Of a DNA stretch of 64,000 nt, positions 35,082-43,765 are shown piece by piece (within the stretch, counting starts at the first letter, position 1; the number at the start of each line of letters is the position of its first letter). Location of the stretch: contig NZ_BKAG01000018.1 in assembly GCF_007992435.1 (NCBI RefSeq), positions 83,441-147,440 on the forward strand. The letters run 5' to 3'. The notes under the pieces were generated by a model. It saw nothing but the letters and a program-made list of their open reading frames with translations, searched no databases and was not told where the DNA came from. The DNA is from Prosthecobacter gellanilyticus. GTDB taxonomy: Bacteria; Verrucomicrobiota; Verrucomicrobiia; Verrucomicrobiales; Verrucomicrobiaceae. Position numbers and translations under genes: made by a program.

Positions 35082-36004
35082 AGACGCTGATCCTTGGGTA
35101 AAAAGACGAAATTGATCCCTCCAAACGCGAGCACCGCATCCACAGTCGGGAGGTCCTGGAGATTGAGCATGGAACCTTCAATCACACCCATGCAGGCATA
35201 CCCACGGGCCTTCATGAACTCCCACGCCGCATTCCGTGTTCCCTCATCATAGAGGAGTTCCAGCATCACCGGAGGTCGATAATGCTCCAGCGTAGCTTCA
35301 GCGCCCCTGAGCACAGCCATTTCATGGCCTTCGACGTCGATTTTGATGACCACATGCCCCGCCGTTTCACGCAGTTCAGGCAGATAGCTGTCCAGCGTTT
35401 TCAAGGGCACCTGTACGGCCTGGACTTCGCCTTCCGAGGCGGCGTGCCCGCTGTCGAAGCTGCTCAGGAAGGAGCTCTTGGAAATATAAAACTCAGCCGA
35501 TCCCGGAGCATCAGACAATGCCACTTCCTCAAAACGGGCACCTTCAAGGCGGTTGGATTCGAAAAGCCCGCGCACAAAGGGAGTCAAGGCGCGGTTCGGC
35601 TCAAAAAGCCAGCAGGCACGTCCGCAGCTCAATGCATACACGGAGCTGACACCGATGTTGGAGCCAATGTCCAGATAGACAGAGCGCACCGGCATCTTGG
35701 AGATCAAATACTCCTGCAAACGCCGCAGCCCCTGGTCATGGATCTTGAATGAAAAAGCGTACCCAACCGAATACTCGTCCTTGGGGTCGACATCGAGGTG
35801 CAAATATCTGCCATTAGCCAGGCGCACCTTCCAGTGAAACGAATGCTGTGGTGTTCCCAAAAAGCCATGATTGACCAGCCAGCTCAAAGTGGGAAGCGGC
35901 AGCCGGTTGTAAATGAAGTTCACCGCGGCAGGAAAAACCCGCAGTGCAACACTGGCCACAAACCATGCGGCAGCATCCCTGATCAATACCTTGGCCCGCT
36001 TCAT
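35078..36004 (-). CDS. FkbM-family methyltransferase (4 of 5)
   Basis: A 308-residue FkbM methyltransferase with a hydrophobic N-terminal segment (VLIRDAAAWFVASVALRVFPAAVNFIY) suggesting membrane contact. Motif I is SVYLDIGSNIGVSSVYALSCG; the hallmark is VVIKIDVEGHEMAVLRGA. The start at MKRAKVL is favoured because its ATG overlaps the upstream acyltransferase stop by 4 bp; the longer frame overlaps by 34 bp. Coupled by ATGA to the aminotransferase downstream. Confidence 0.82.
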   Translation of the reverse strand: MKRAKVLIRDAAAWFVASVALRVFPAAVNFIYNRLPLPTLSWLVNHGFLGTPQHSFHWKVRLANGRYLHLDVDPKDEYSVGYAFSFKIHDQGLRRLQEYLISKMPVRSVYLDIGSNIGVSSVYALSCGRACWLFEPNRALTPFVRGLFESNRLEGARFEEVALSDAPGSAEFYISKSSFLSSFDSGHAASEGEVQAVQVPLKTLDSYLPELRETAGHVVIKIDVEGHEMAVLRGAEATLEHYRPPVMLELLYDEGTRNAAWEFMKARGYACMGVIEGSMLNLQDLPTVDAVLAFGGINFVFLPKDQRL

Positions 36005-37196
36005 AAACTCTTTAATCCATGACTGTGTCTCCACCTGGAGAAAACCATCGTCAAGACCCTGGTGAATTCAGGACGCACACCATCTTCCCAGCGTGTGCAT
36101 AGCAGGGAAAGGAGGGTTAAAAGCACGAAACCCACACCGAATCCCGGCAATGACAGGCCCTCCAGGCCGCACCTCTTCATGCCCCAGTCAAGCCAGGCCA
36201 TCACAGGCATTTGAAGGATGTACATGGCATAACTCGCATCTCCAAGCACCACCAGCGGCCGCCATGACAAGAGCCTGCTCAGACCGAGATCTGGAAAAAG
36301 CGCCAGCCACGCAAACAAGACCGCAAAGCATCCAGCCAGCGCGCCATGGTTCAATGCCAGGTCCACCAGGATATTCTGTTTGGAAGGCATGCTCAGAATA
36401 AGCACCCCCAGGACCAGCGAGCACGCCGCCAGAGAATGAAGCAGCCGGACTGGACATGCAACGCGCGCAGATCTGACAACCCAGAGCCCCGCGGCAGCAC
36501 CTGCCACAAACTGAGGCAGATGAAAGACCGGGAATGAAGCGATCCATGTGGACGTCAGAGGATAAGGGCTGCGCATCCATGGAGGCATGGCGGACTCCCC
36601 TTGCGGCAGCATGAGATGCAGGAGCGCAGGCCCCCAGCAAGCGGCCAGGCTCGCTAGGAAGATCCACGACAGGCGCCGGTTTGACACACGGCCAAGCATC
36701 CCGATCAGCCAGGGAAAGCATGCATAGAGAAAGAGTTCGACGCTGACAGACCAGGCAGGAGCATTCAACTGGCCCAGCGACCATGGGAAAAAGCTCTGGA
36801 CCAGGCTGAAAGTCAGCAAGGTCACACCACCTGTTCTCACATAGCTGTCAGGAGAAGGAAGGCTCGTCATTTGTGACCACGCAAACAAGGGCCAGTGAAG
36901 CAGCGTGCCGATAAAGAATGCCGGATAAATGCGCCCCACTCGGCGGGCATAGAACGACCTCAGAGAAAACCCGGCACCAACCAGCTTTCCTGAATAGGTG
37001 TAAGCCAGCACAAAGCCGGACAGAACAAAAAAGAAACTGACCCCGACGTAAGCACGGTTCACCAAATTGAGGAAGACACCTGTCGCCTGGTCCGTCCTTG
37101 GCAGATAGTAAACAAGATCACTCCCGCCGCGGCGAAAAACCGGAGGCTCGTCAGCGCAGGGACCTTGCCGGGCTGGATGGGCTTAGCGGCCTGCAT
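36001..37196 (-). pseudogene. Acyltransferase-3 family gene disrupted by a 1-base deletion at the catalytic His codon
   Basis: The open frame downstream of 37065 encodes a typical acyltransferase-3 body (GVSFFFVLSGFVLAYTYSGKL, ARRVGRIYPAFF, about 9 helices) but lacks the N-terminus. Reading from ATG at 37196 gives MQAAKPIQPGKVPALTSL then RFFAAAGVILF, then runs out of frame to a stop. Adding one G (plus strand) between 37109 and 37110 restores LF-HYLPRTDQ and joins both parts into a 398-residue protein, with R19-x10-H30 rebuilt exactly. The deletion thus removes the conserved His codon. It is either a recent inactivation, phase variation or a sequencing error. The 5' end overlaps the upstream GT2 by 14 bp. 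Confidence 0.8.
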
Positions 37197-38136
37197 TTGG
37201 TTCCTCGGAGCGCGCACCTAACAAACTTTTGATCTTTTGGAGGAAATGAGACACGACCTCTGCATTCTCTCCACCTAGCAGACGGGCAGCGAGCCGGAAG
37301 CCGGCTCCACGCCAGGAGTAGGAGGTGCCACCCAGCCTTTCACAAAGCTCGAAGGCATCATGGGATGCCGCCCTTTCCCCTGCCATGTAGAGCTGGTAGG
37401 CACACTTGGCCGCCGCGTTGGCCACATTTCCATGGTAGCGGGCCGGCAGTTCCTCGCTGGCATGCACCAGACACTTGAGGCCGTCCTTCCAGACTTGCGC
37501 CCTGTCATGACTTCGGCTGTCAGTACGGTAGCGGATGCACACCAGGGTTCGAGACTCGACGGCCCACGAAACCCCGCTCGCAGCCAGCCTGATGTAAAAG
37601 TCCTTGTCTTCCGACTGCCACAGCCCCGCCCGGAAGCCCCCCACCTTCAGCGCGCACTCGCGCCTGATGGTCGCTGATGGAACCAGCAGCCCCCCTTCAA
37701 TCGCCATGGCAGTCAGATCCCTTTCTGCGGCACTCTGCCCATAGTTCATGAAGGGGTGGTCAAACACCGCCTGACCAGTCGAGGATGAGGCAATCTCGGT
37801 GAAAAGGGCATCCACCGGATTCTCCTCCAGACGCTGCCTCACCACCTCACACCACTGCGCGTGAAACCAGTCGTCACTGTCGTGAAAATGCACGTAGGTG
37901 CTTGAGGCTTCATGAAGCAGAACGTTGCGGCCCCTGCCCGGACCGATGTTTTGCTCCCCGCGAATCACTCTGACTCGAATGCCGGCTGGGATGAAGGGCG
38001 CGGGCGGAAAAGTAGAAGCGTCATCATAGATCAAAATCTCGTCCGGCTGCACTTTGCCAGCCTGTAGGGAGCCGAGACACTCCCGCAGCATCTCGCGCTC
38101 GTTGTGGTAGGTGATGAGTACTGAGATTGTGATCAT
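37183..38136 (-). CDS. GT2 glycosyltransferase
   Basis: A 317-residue GT-A transferase: ISVLITYHNEREMLRECLGSLQAGKVQPDEILIYDDAST, a GPGRGRNVLLHEAS motif before YVHFHDSDDWFHAQW (DSDD as the metal site) and VGGFRAGLWQSEDKDFYIRL for the acceptor/base. The C-terminal 100 residues are helical and may form TPR-like pairs. It overlaps the damaged acyltransferase gene and follows an FkbM gene by 13 bp. Confidence 0.85.
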   Translation of the reverse strand: MITISVLITYHNEREMLRECLGSLQAGKVQPDEILIYDDASTFPPAPFIPAGIRVRVIRGEQNIGPGRGRNVLLHEASSTYVHFHDSDDWFHAQWCEVVRQRLEENPVDALFTEIASSSTGQAVFDHPFMNYGQSAAERDLTAMAIEGGLLVPSATIRRECALKVGGFRAGLWQSEDKDFYIRLAASGVSWAVESRTLVCIRYRTDSRSHDRAQVWKDGLKCLVHASEELPARYHGNVANAAAKCAYQLYMAGERAASHDAFELCERLGGTSYSWRGAGFRLAARLLGGENAEVVSHFLQKIKSLLGARSEEPNAGR

Positions 38137-38149
38137 CCTCAGACGGTTT

Positions 38150-38983
38150 CTATCGGGAATGCCTCGCTACATAATTTGCCTTGGAATCAAAGGGCCCGAT
38201 TCGCTGTAAATGGAATCCCTTGCCCGCCAGCAGGTCAGCAAGATCCTGCGACTTCATGCGGCCTGCCTCGTCACAATCTGCTTCCAGCAGGATCATTCTG
38301 GGCGGGTTTGACGACAGCGTTTCTGCCATGCCGCTCAACGCCTCCTTCTCCCATCCTTCCACATCGATCTTCATGACGGTGGGCGACGGGATCAGTTTTT
38401 TGCGGATCATATGATCCAGGCTGACGACTTCCACCTGAAGTCCGCCATCGACTTCCTCTGCACTCAAAGATCCGATTCCCATGTTGGCTGAAGGAGCTCT
38501 GCGGAATGACATCTTGCCAGGTCTGTCGCCCACAGCCTTGGAGACGAACACAAGCCGGTCCGGAGAAAACCCGTTGAGGGCAAAATTGGCCTTGTAGATC
38601 GCCTCGTTGACGGGTTCGGGATCAAAGGCTACCACCAGTTTCACACCAACGCCAAGAGCCAGAAAGGAGTCATAGCCGATGTTTGCTCCGACATCATAAA
38701 AGACGTCTTCTTCGGTAAACTCTCGGCGCAACACCTCTGACACCTCAGGTTCCCACGCGTGGGAATAAAGTATGGTCCTCTGGATGAGGTCCGTATCATC
38801 GAGAAGCATCCGGAATCCATGAACAGTCGCGGCATCGAGTCTGCGACGCCCCAGCAACCGGAACAGCATGGTCAGCAGACGCTGTTTTGCAGGATGGTCT
38901 GCCGATCTGATATATCTAACTAAAAATCGGTTTAGAAGCCCGGGATATGGCTTTAGATCGAGGGGAGACGCAAACGATGTCAC
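38150..38983 (-). CDS. FkbM-family methyltransferase (5 of 5)
   Basis: A 277-residue FkbM methyltransferase. Motif I is VFYDVGANIGYDSFLALGVG, then LVVAFDPEPVNEAIY and the hallmark TVMKIDVEGWEKEALSGM. It sits 4 bp after the first Wzt-like ATPase gene. In ABC-exported O-antigens a terminal methyl group can be the chain-stop signal read by the Wzt C-terminal domain, so an adjacent methyltransferase is a candidate terminator of chain growth; this is inference from position. Confidence 0.84.
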   Translation of the reverse strand: MTSFASPLDLKPYPGLLNRFLVRYIRSADHPAKQRLLTMLFRLLGRRRLDAATVHGFRMLLDDTDLIQRTILYSHAWEPEVSEVLRREFTEEDVFYDVGANIGYDSFLALGVGVKLVVAFDPEPVNEAIYKANFALNGFSPDRLVFVSKAVGDRPGKMSFRRAPSANMGIGSLSAEEVDGGLQVEVVSLDHMIRKKLIPSPTVMKIDVEGWEKEALSGMAETLSSNPPRMILLEADCDEAGRMKSQDLADLLAGKGFHLQRIGPFDSKANYVARHSR

Positions 38984-38987
38984 GACT

Positions 38988-40241
38988 TCAATAAGTATGA
39001 GAGAAATTGTAGGTGAACTCGAGGTATCCCCGATGCTCGGCGGAATAGGGGAGAGCCAGGCTGCTGCTCATCCCCGACATGACAGAAAAGGTCCTGAGAT
39101 CGTAGTGGTCGCCACGTGACTCAGGAGTGCGGCAATAAAGTCCGATGGAGTACTCTCCTTCCACCAGAGCAATGGAAGGAATCTTGATCTTCCACTGCGC
39201 AGGCTTGACCGGATTCATCGGATAAGGTCCGTCAGACTGACGTAAATCTATGATCCCCACTCTCTGGCTCGACGAGTGGTAGATCAAGAGGCATAGCTCG
39301 TCGATCTGAGTTTCTTTAGACGCCTCCATCTCCAGCACCATCTGCATTTCATCACCGGACTGGACCGTCTCGGGAGCGCACGACAAGGCTGTGATCTCGA
39401 CACTGCTGTCTATTCTCCGGCAGATGCGGGCTGCCGAAGCGGCTTCGGCTTCGGGCGCCGCAGCGTAGAGTTTGAGGATGTCGCTGGAAGCGCCGAATCC
39501 TTGCGTCCGTCCGGCGCTCAAAAGCAGGGCCTTTTCACATAGAGATGAAATGACAGCCATGTTGTGGCTGACCAGAAGGACTGTCCGGCCACCTGAAGCA
39601 ACATCATTCATCTTACCAATGCACTTCTGCTGGAATCTCTGATCCCCCACCGCGAGCACCTCGTCCACAATCAGAATCTCCGGCTCCAGATGCGCAGCCA
39701 CGGCAAAGGCGAGCCGCACATACATGCCGGAGGAGTAGCGCTTCACCGGTGTGTCTAGGAACCGTTCGATTTCCGCAAAAGCCACGATCTCATCAAACTT
39801 GCTGCGGATCTCTTCCTTGCGCATGCCGAGGATGGCTCCGTTGAGATAGATGTTCTCACGACCGGAAAGCTCTGGATGAAAGCCGGTGCCCACTTCGAGC
39901 AATGAAGCCACACGACCATCCAAAGTGATGCGTCCCTTTGTCGGCTCAGTAATGCGGGAAAGGATTTTTAACAGCGTGCTCTTGCCTGCCCCGTTGCGGC
40001 CGATGATGCCCACCACCTCGCCGCGCTTGATCTCAAAGGACACATCCTTCAGCGCCCAGAACTCTTCACGACTGTTCCCGGTTCTCTGTTCGCCGTTCCC
40101 TGTTTTCAGCCAACGCAAGGGGGCCTTGGCGGTGTGGATCAAGGTATCGCTGAATTTACGATAGCCGCCTGCACCAGCTCCGCGATGGTCCAGGATATAG
40201 CTTTTGCCGACATTCTCGGCGCTGATGATCACGTCAGACAT
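38988..40241 (-). CDS. Wzt-like polysaccharide ABC transporter ATPase (copy 1)
   Basis: A 417-residue ABC ATPase of the O-antigen/teichoic-acid exporter class. Walker A GRNGAGKST (81-89), signature YSSGMYVRLAFA, Walker B ILIVDEVLAVGD and the H-loop LLVSHN are intact. The region from about 275 on (SSVEITALSCAPETVQSGDEMQMVLEMEAS to YLEFTYNFSHTY) is a beta-sandwich Wzt_C carbohydrate-binding domain. A heptamer microrepeat encodes the extra GNGEQRTGNS (about 48-57), absent from copy 2. Its ATGTCTGA start overlaps the upstream stop by 8 bp, the same arrangement as copy 2. It has no permease next to it; the only one lies about 7 kb away. Confidence 0.88.
   Translation of the reverse strand: MSDVIISAENVGKSYILDHRGAGAGGYRKFSDTLIHTAKAPLRWLKTGNGEQRTGNSREEFWALKDVSFEIKRGEVVGIIGRNGAGKSTLLKILSRITEPTKGRITLDGRVASLLEVGTGFHPELSGRENIYLNGAILGMRKEEIRSKFDEIVAFAEIERFLDTPVKRYSSGMYVRLAFAVAAHLEPEILIVDEVLAVGDQRFQQKCIGKMNDVASGGRTVLLVSHNMAVISSLCEKALLLSAGRTQGFGASSDILKLYAAAPEAEAASAARICRRIDSSVEITALSCAPETVQSGDEMQMVLEMEASKETQIDELCLLIYHSSSQRVGIIDLRQSDGPYPMNPVKPAQWKIKIPSIALVEGEYSIGLYCRTPESRGDHYDLRTFSVMSGMSSSLALPYSAEHRGYLEFTYNFSHTY
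40074..40105. repeat. Heptamer microrepeat inside the first Wzt-like gene
   Basis: GTTC recurs every 7 bp at 40074, 40081, 40088 and 40095, with a degenerate fifth unit at 40102. On the coding (minus) strand it reads GAACNNN, as in the amidotransferase gene. The paralogous ATPase is about 10 residues shorter exactly here, so this looks like an in-frame insertion or expansion. Confidence 0.82.
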
Positions 40242-41412
40242 TCTTGAGCAATGAGGCGATGTGCTTTCCGATCTCCAAAGAAGCGGTGGCAGCGGGTGAA
40301 GGTGCGTTCAGCACATGAATGATGCCCGCCTCCTGGCGGATCAGGAAGTCGTCGACCAGCGAGCCATCATCCAGCAGTGCCTGCGCACGCACACCAGCAG
40401 CACAGGGAATGACATCCGCCTCGGTGATCTCCGGCACCAGTCTCTGCAAGGAGCGCACAAACTCTGCGCGACTCAGCGAGCGCAGGATCTCCTGGAAACC
40501 AGAGCGCCAGTGGCGTGCGGCGAGCTTCCAGAAACCACCGAAGGTCAGCGTCTCCGCGAGGTCACGTGGATTCACCGTCGTCTTAAAATAACCCTCGCGC
40601 GCGAAAGCCAGCACCGCATTCGGCCCCAGATGCACGGAGCCATCGATCATTTTCGTGCAGTGCACACCGAGGAAGGGGAACTGCGGATCTGGCACCGGAT
40701 AGATGAGCCCTTTGACGAGATTCACCTTCTCCGGACTGAGCTGATAATACTCACCCCGGAACGGCACGATCTGCGCGCCAGGATCCGTGCCCGCCATGCG
40801 CGCCATGCGGTCACTGTGCAGACCCGCGCAGTTGATGATCTGATCTGTTTCGAAGAACGCATCCTGCGTCTCCACACGGCCCGCGCTCACCTGGCAGACA
40901 CGCGCTCCGAGGCGGACTTCGCCGCCCTTTTGGTTCACGAGATCCGCCAGCTTTGCCACCACGGCCTTGTAATCCACGATGCCCGTGGACTTCACCCACA
41001 GACCGGCGATGCCCGCCACGTGCGGCTCATGCTCACGCAGTTCATCAGTGCCGAGAGACTGCACCTCGAGCCCGTTCTCAAGTCCTCGAACGCGCAACTT
41101 CTCCAGTTGCGGCAGCTCTGCCGTCTCTGTGGCCACAATGACTTTTCCGCATCTCTCGTGGGCGATGCCATGCACCTCGCAAAAAGCATACATGGCCTCA
41201 CGTCCAGCCGTGCACAGCCGTGCCTTGTAGCTGCCGGGCTTGTAGTAGATGCCTGAATGAATGACACCACTATTCCGGCCCGTCTGATGCGCGCAAAGCT
41301 TTGTTTCTTTCTCCAGCACCAGCACATTGGATCCAGGCCGCTGTGTCAGCACAGCGTCCGCCGTGGCCATGCCCACGATGCCGCCGCCAATGATGACCAC
41401 GTCGTATTTCAT
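40234..41412 (-). CDS. L-2-hydroxyglutarate oxidase/dehydrogenase-like FAD enzyme
   Basis: A 392-residue FAD-dependent DAO-fold protein matching LhgO. The dinucleotide-binding motif is DVVIIGGGIVGMATADAVL; HQTGRNSGVIHSGIYYKPGSYKARLC is the LhgO signature; IVPFRGEYYQLSP and CAAGVRAQALLDDGSLVDDFLI close it. The established reaction oxidises L-2-hydroxyglutarate to 2-oxoglutarate, passing electrons to quinone. It overlaps the Wzt-like gene by 8 bp and the next GT4 by 4 bp, so it is inside a glycan operon. It might act here on a different hydroxy acid substituent, but nothing in the sequence shows that. Confidence 0.85.
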   Translation of the reverse strand: MKYDVVIIGGGIVGMATADAVLTQRPGSNVLVLEKETKLCAHQTGRNSGVIHSGIYYKPGSYKARLCTAGREAMYAFCEVHGIAHERCGKVIVATETAELPQLEKLRVRGLENGLEVQSLGTDELREHEPHVAGIAGLWVKSTGIVDYKAVVAKLADLVNQKGGEVRLGARVCQVSAGRVETQDAFFETDQIINCAGLHSDRMARMAGTDPGAQIVPFRGEYYQLSPEKVNLVKGLIYPVPDPQFPFLGVHCTKMIDGSVHLGPNAVLAFAREGYFKTTVNPRDLAETLTFGGFWKLAARHWRSGFQEILRSLSRAEFVRSLQRLVPEITEADVIPCAAGVRAQALLDDGSLVDDFLIRQEAGIIHVLNAPSPAATASLEIGKHIASLLKNV

Positions 41413-42569
41413 GATTCAGATGAGCTCACCCTGAAGCTCTCAAAAAAGCGCGTGTAAGCCGCGCAGCATTTCTCCGGCAGATAGCGCCCAAAGCTCATAC
41501 GAGCACCAGCCGCACAGCTTTGACGAAACGCGGCATCTTCAACCATCCGCTGCATCGCTGCCGAGAGTGCCTGCACATCCGCACGACCTGTCGCCGCATC
41601 AATCGGCACCGTCATGCCGCTGCTCTCCAGCATCTCCGGAATGCCACCGACACTCGTGGCGATCATCGGCCGGCCCTGCGCCTGAAACTCGATGATCGCA
41701 TTCGGCAGGCTCTCGGCGGCAAAATAGCTCGGCAAAAGGCCCACATCACATTTCGCGATCCACTCGCTCGTGTCCGCCTGATAACCTGCGATCTCCACAC
41801 CTTCATCCGGTTTCACCTCGCCTCTAAGACGCTGGATCTCCGACCCTTCACCAATGAAGAGCATTTTCATCGGCATCTTCACTTGAGAGCGCAGCAAGCG
41901 AAACGCCGCCAGAGCCTCCGCCCAACCTTTCTCCGCCACACCGCGAGCCAGAAGCCCGAAGGTAAATACTTCATCTTTAGTTAGGCCAGTCTTCTCAGAC
42001 ACCTGGCCAACCGGCGCAGCATAAGGAATCACACTCTGACGGAATCCAGCCTTCCAAGGCATCTCACGAAGATTCTGCTGATTCGCTTGCGAAGGACACA
42101 CGACGCCATCAAGTCGCGCAAACACCGCTCGATGCCGTTCCAGCGAGGGATCTTCCTTTTTCAAAAGCGCATAGTCACCATGATCCGACTCCACCACCGG
42201 CACCGAAGCGCGGGCAAAGACATCACAGGCGATATGCGTCCCGCTGTGCAGGTGCGGATTCACCATCTGAAACTTCTCCAACCGGTGCAACAAGCCGAGC
42301 ACCGCACGATGGATGCGCTTCTCCAAGGCCACTTTCGGAAACAGCAGGCTGAGTTTGTAGATCACCCGATGAAAAAACGCATGCGGCAGTGGCAGTGAAA
42401 CAACCCGCACCTGAGACTTGAAGGCACTCATGAGCGCCGGAGCCGAGTCACAGGCATAGGGCACATAAGCGGTGATCTCATGCTGCTCGCAAAGCGCGTT
42501 TGCCTGGCGCACAAAGGCCCACTCGGCACCGCCGGTCTGGAGAGAGGGGATCATCATGAGGATGCGCAT
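41409..42569 (-). CDS. GT4 glycosyltransferase
   Basis: A 386-residue GT-B transferase beginning MRILMMIPSLQTGGAEWAFVRQANAL (GG acceptor loop). It has VVESDHGDYALLKKEDPSLERHRAVFARLDGVVCPS and the C-terminal FTFGLLARGVAEKGWAEALAAF; the E-x7-E motif is ESLPNAIIE. A GTG five codons upstream overlaps the previous stop (GTGA) and is a possible alternative start, but the family N-terminus favours the ATG. Coupled to the LhgO-like gene by ATGA. Confidence 0.85.
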   Translation of the reverse strand: MRILMMIPSLQTGGAEWAFVRQANALCEQHEITAYVPYACDSAPALMSAFKSQVRVVSLPLPHAFFHRVIYKLSLLFPKVALEKRIHRAVLGLLHRLEKFQMVNPHLHSGTHIACDVFARASVPVVESDHGDYALLKKEDPSLERHRAVFARLDGVVCPSQANQQNLREMPWKAGFRQSVIPYAAPVGQVSEKTGLTKDEVFTFGLLARGVAEKGWAEALAAFRLLRSQVKMPMKMLFIGEGSEIQRLRGEVKPDEGVEIAGYQADTSEWIAKCDVGLLPSYFAAESLPNAIIEFQAQGRPMIATSVGGIPEMLESSGMTVPIDAATGRADVQALSAAMQRMVEDAAFRQSCAAGARMSFGRYLPEKCCAAYTRFFESFRVSSSES

Positions 42570-42580
42570 GAGCACAGACT

Positions 42581-43765
42581 TCACGCGGCGGACCAGGCGC
42601 CCGTCCAGACATCGCGCCCACGGAACGTCAGACCTAACAAATCATTCACGAGCGCACGGAGCCTCCGCTCATGCAGCAGGCGTGTGGCGAGCCATGTGTC
42701 CTGCTTGTAGATGCCCTGGCACGCCCGGGCACCAAAGCCGATCTTCACCGGCTTCCCAAACACCACCGGCACCGAGCACGCGGCTGTGCTGGCAGCGAAG
42801 AAGCAGAGCGCTTCAGGCTTCACACTTCCTTTTGCAATCGCCCGGCCCAGCACCACCTCGAAAGGCAGAGCGGCTTCCTCAGGAGCATCAAACATCACCA
42901 CGGACTGATAAAGCTTGGAGAGCTTCTCACGCAGACTGGAAAGCAGAGCGGTGCTGTTGCGCGGATGCGGCTTCACCCACACAGCGGGAGGCAGCGCACG
43001 CGCATCCTCAGTCAGCAGATGCACGTAAGCCACCACCTCTGCATCCGCATCCGTCACAGGCCCGCCCGGCAGATTCGTCATGAGCAGGATGTCGCAGTCC
43101 TTGCCCGCAGGAAGCTTCTCGATCGCCGAATCAAGCGCAGGCACAGTCAAGCGCTCCGCCAATCTTTCAAAGAGCTGCCGATACTTCGCCGCCGGAATGA
43201 AATGCTGCCGCGAGCAACGCAGCGCATACCTCGGGTGGCGGGCCAGCACATAGGCTTCCTCACAAGGCTCCGCGCCCTCGGCATCAGTCCCGCGACGAAA
43301 CACCGGCAGAAACCTCCCTAACCAACGACGCAATTCAGCCTTCTTGGAATGTCCCGCGCCAAAATCACCCGTCGTCTGCGCTAGACCAAGTCCGTCACCA
43401 TACAAGATGCGCCTCGCCTGCGGCCACTGTTGGAACAAGGCACGTGACTCAGGCACCTCCAGCATGTTCACGCTGATCTCCACCGCTTCCCAGCCTTGTC
43501 TGCGCAGTTCATCCGGACCTTGTTGCATATCCACCACCGCCTCAAAGGCATGCAACACGTGAGCACACTCACGAATGATGCCCTCGAGACACTTTGCACG
43601 CGCCGCATCCTGCGTGTGCAGAGGCTGAATGCCCAGCACCACGGGCACCGCAAGCACCACCGGGCGGATGGCTTCACGAGCCTGGAGAGCCGCCACGGCA
43701 CACAGCACCTGCACTGGGCCATTCACGGCCAGCAGGCGACAGGGCTTTGACGTGCTTTGTGACAT
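42581..43765 (-). CDS. Putative sialyltransferase/polysialyltransferase-like glycosyltransferase
   Basis: A 394-residue soluble protein of no sure family. Three local motifs, in order, resemble those of bacterial GT38/GT52-type sialyltransferases: an acidic-Gly motif ARRILYGDGLGLAQ, an HP motif AVWVKPHPRNS and a Ser/Thr motif ALCFFAASTAACSVP. The N-terminal RLLAVNGPVQVLCAVAALQ also fits that fold. No CMP-sialic acid genes (neuA/B/C) are present, so another nonulosonate or an unrelated donor is possible. The ATG overlaps the upstream stop as TGATG. Embedded between GT genes, which supports a transferase role. Confidence 0.5.
   Translation of the reverse strand: MSQSTSKPCRLLAVNGPVQVLCAVAALQAREAIRPVVLAVPVVLGIQPLHTQDAARAKCLEGIIRECAHVLHAFEAVVDMQQGPDELRRQGWEAVEISVNMLEVPESRALFQQWPQARRILYGDGLGLAQTTGDFGAGHSKKAELRRWLGRFLPVFRRGTDAEGAEPCEEAYVLARHPRYALRCSRQHFIPAAKYRQLFERLAERLTVPALDSAIEKLPAGKDCDILLMTNLPGGPVTDADAEVVAYVHLLTEDARALPPAVWVKPHPRNSTALLSSLREKLSKLYQSVVMFDAPEEAALPFEVVLGRAIAKGSVKPEALCFFAASTAACSVPVVFGKPVKIGFGARACQGIYKQDTWLATRLLHERRLRALVNDLLGLTFRGRDVWTGAWSAA

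Noticed and set aside
33960..35090. A 376-residue plus-strand open frame rich in His/Leu/Arg
   Set aside because: Exact mirror of the DegT aminotransferase gene, whose family motifs are clear.
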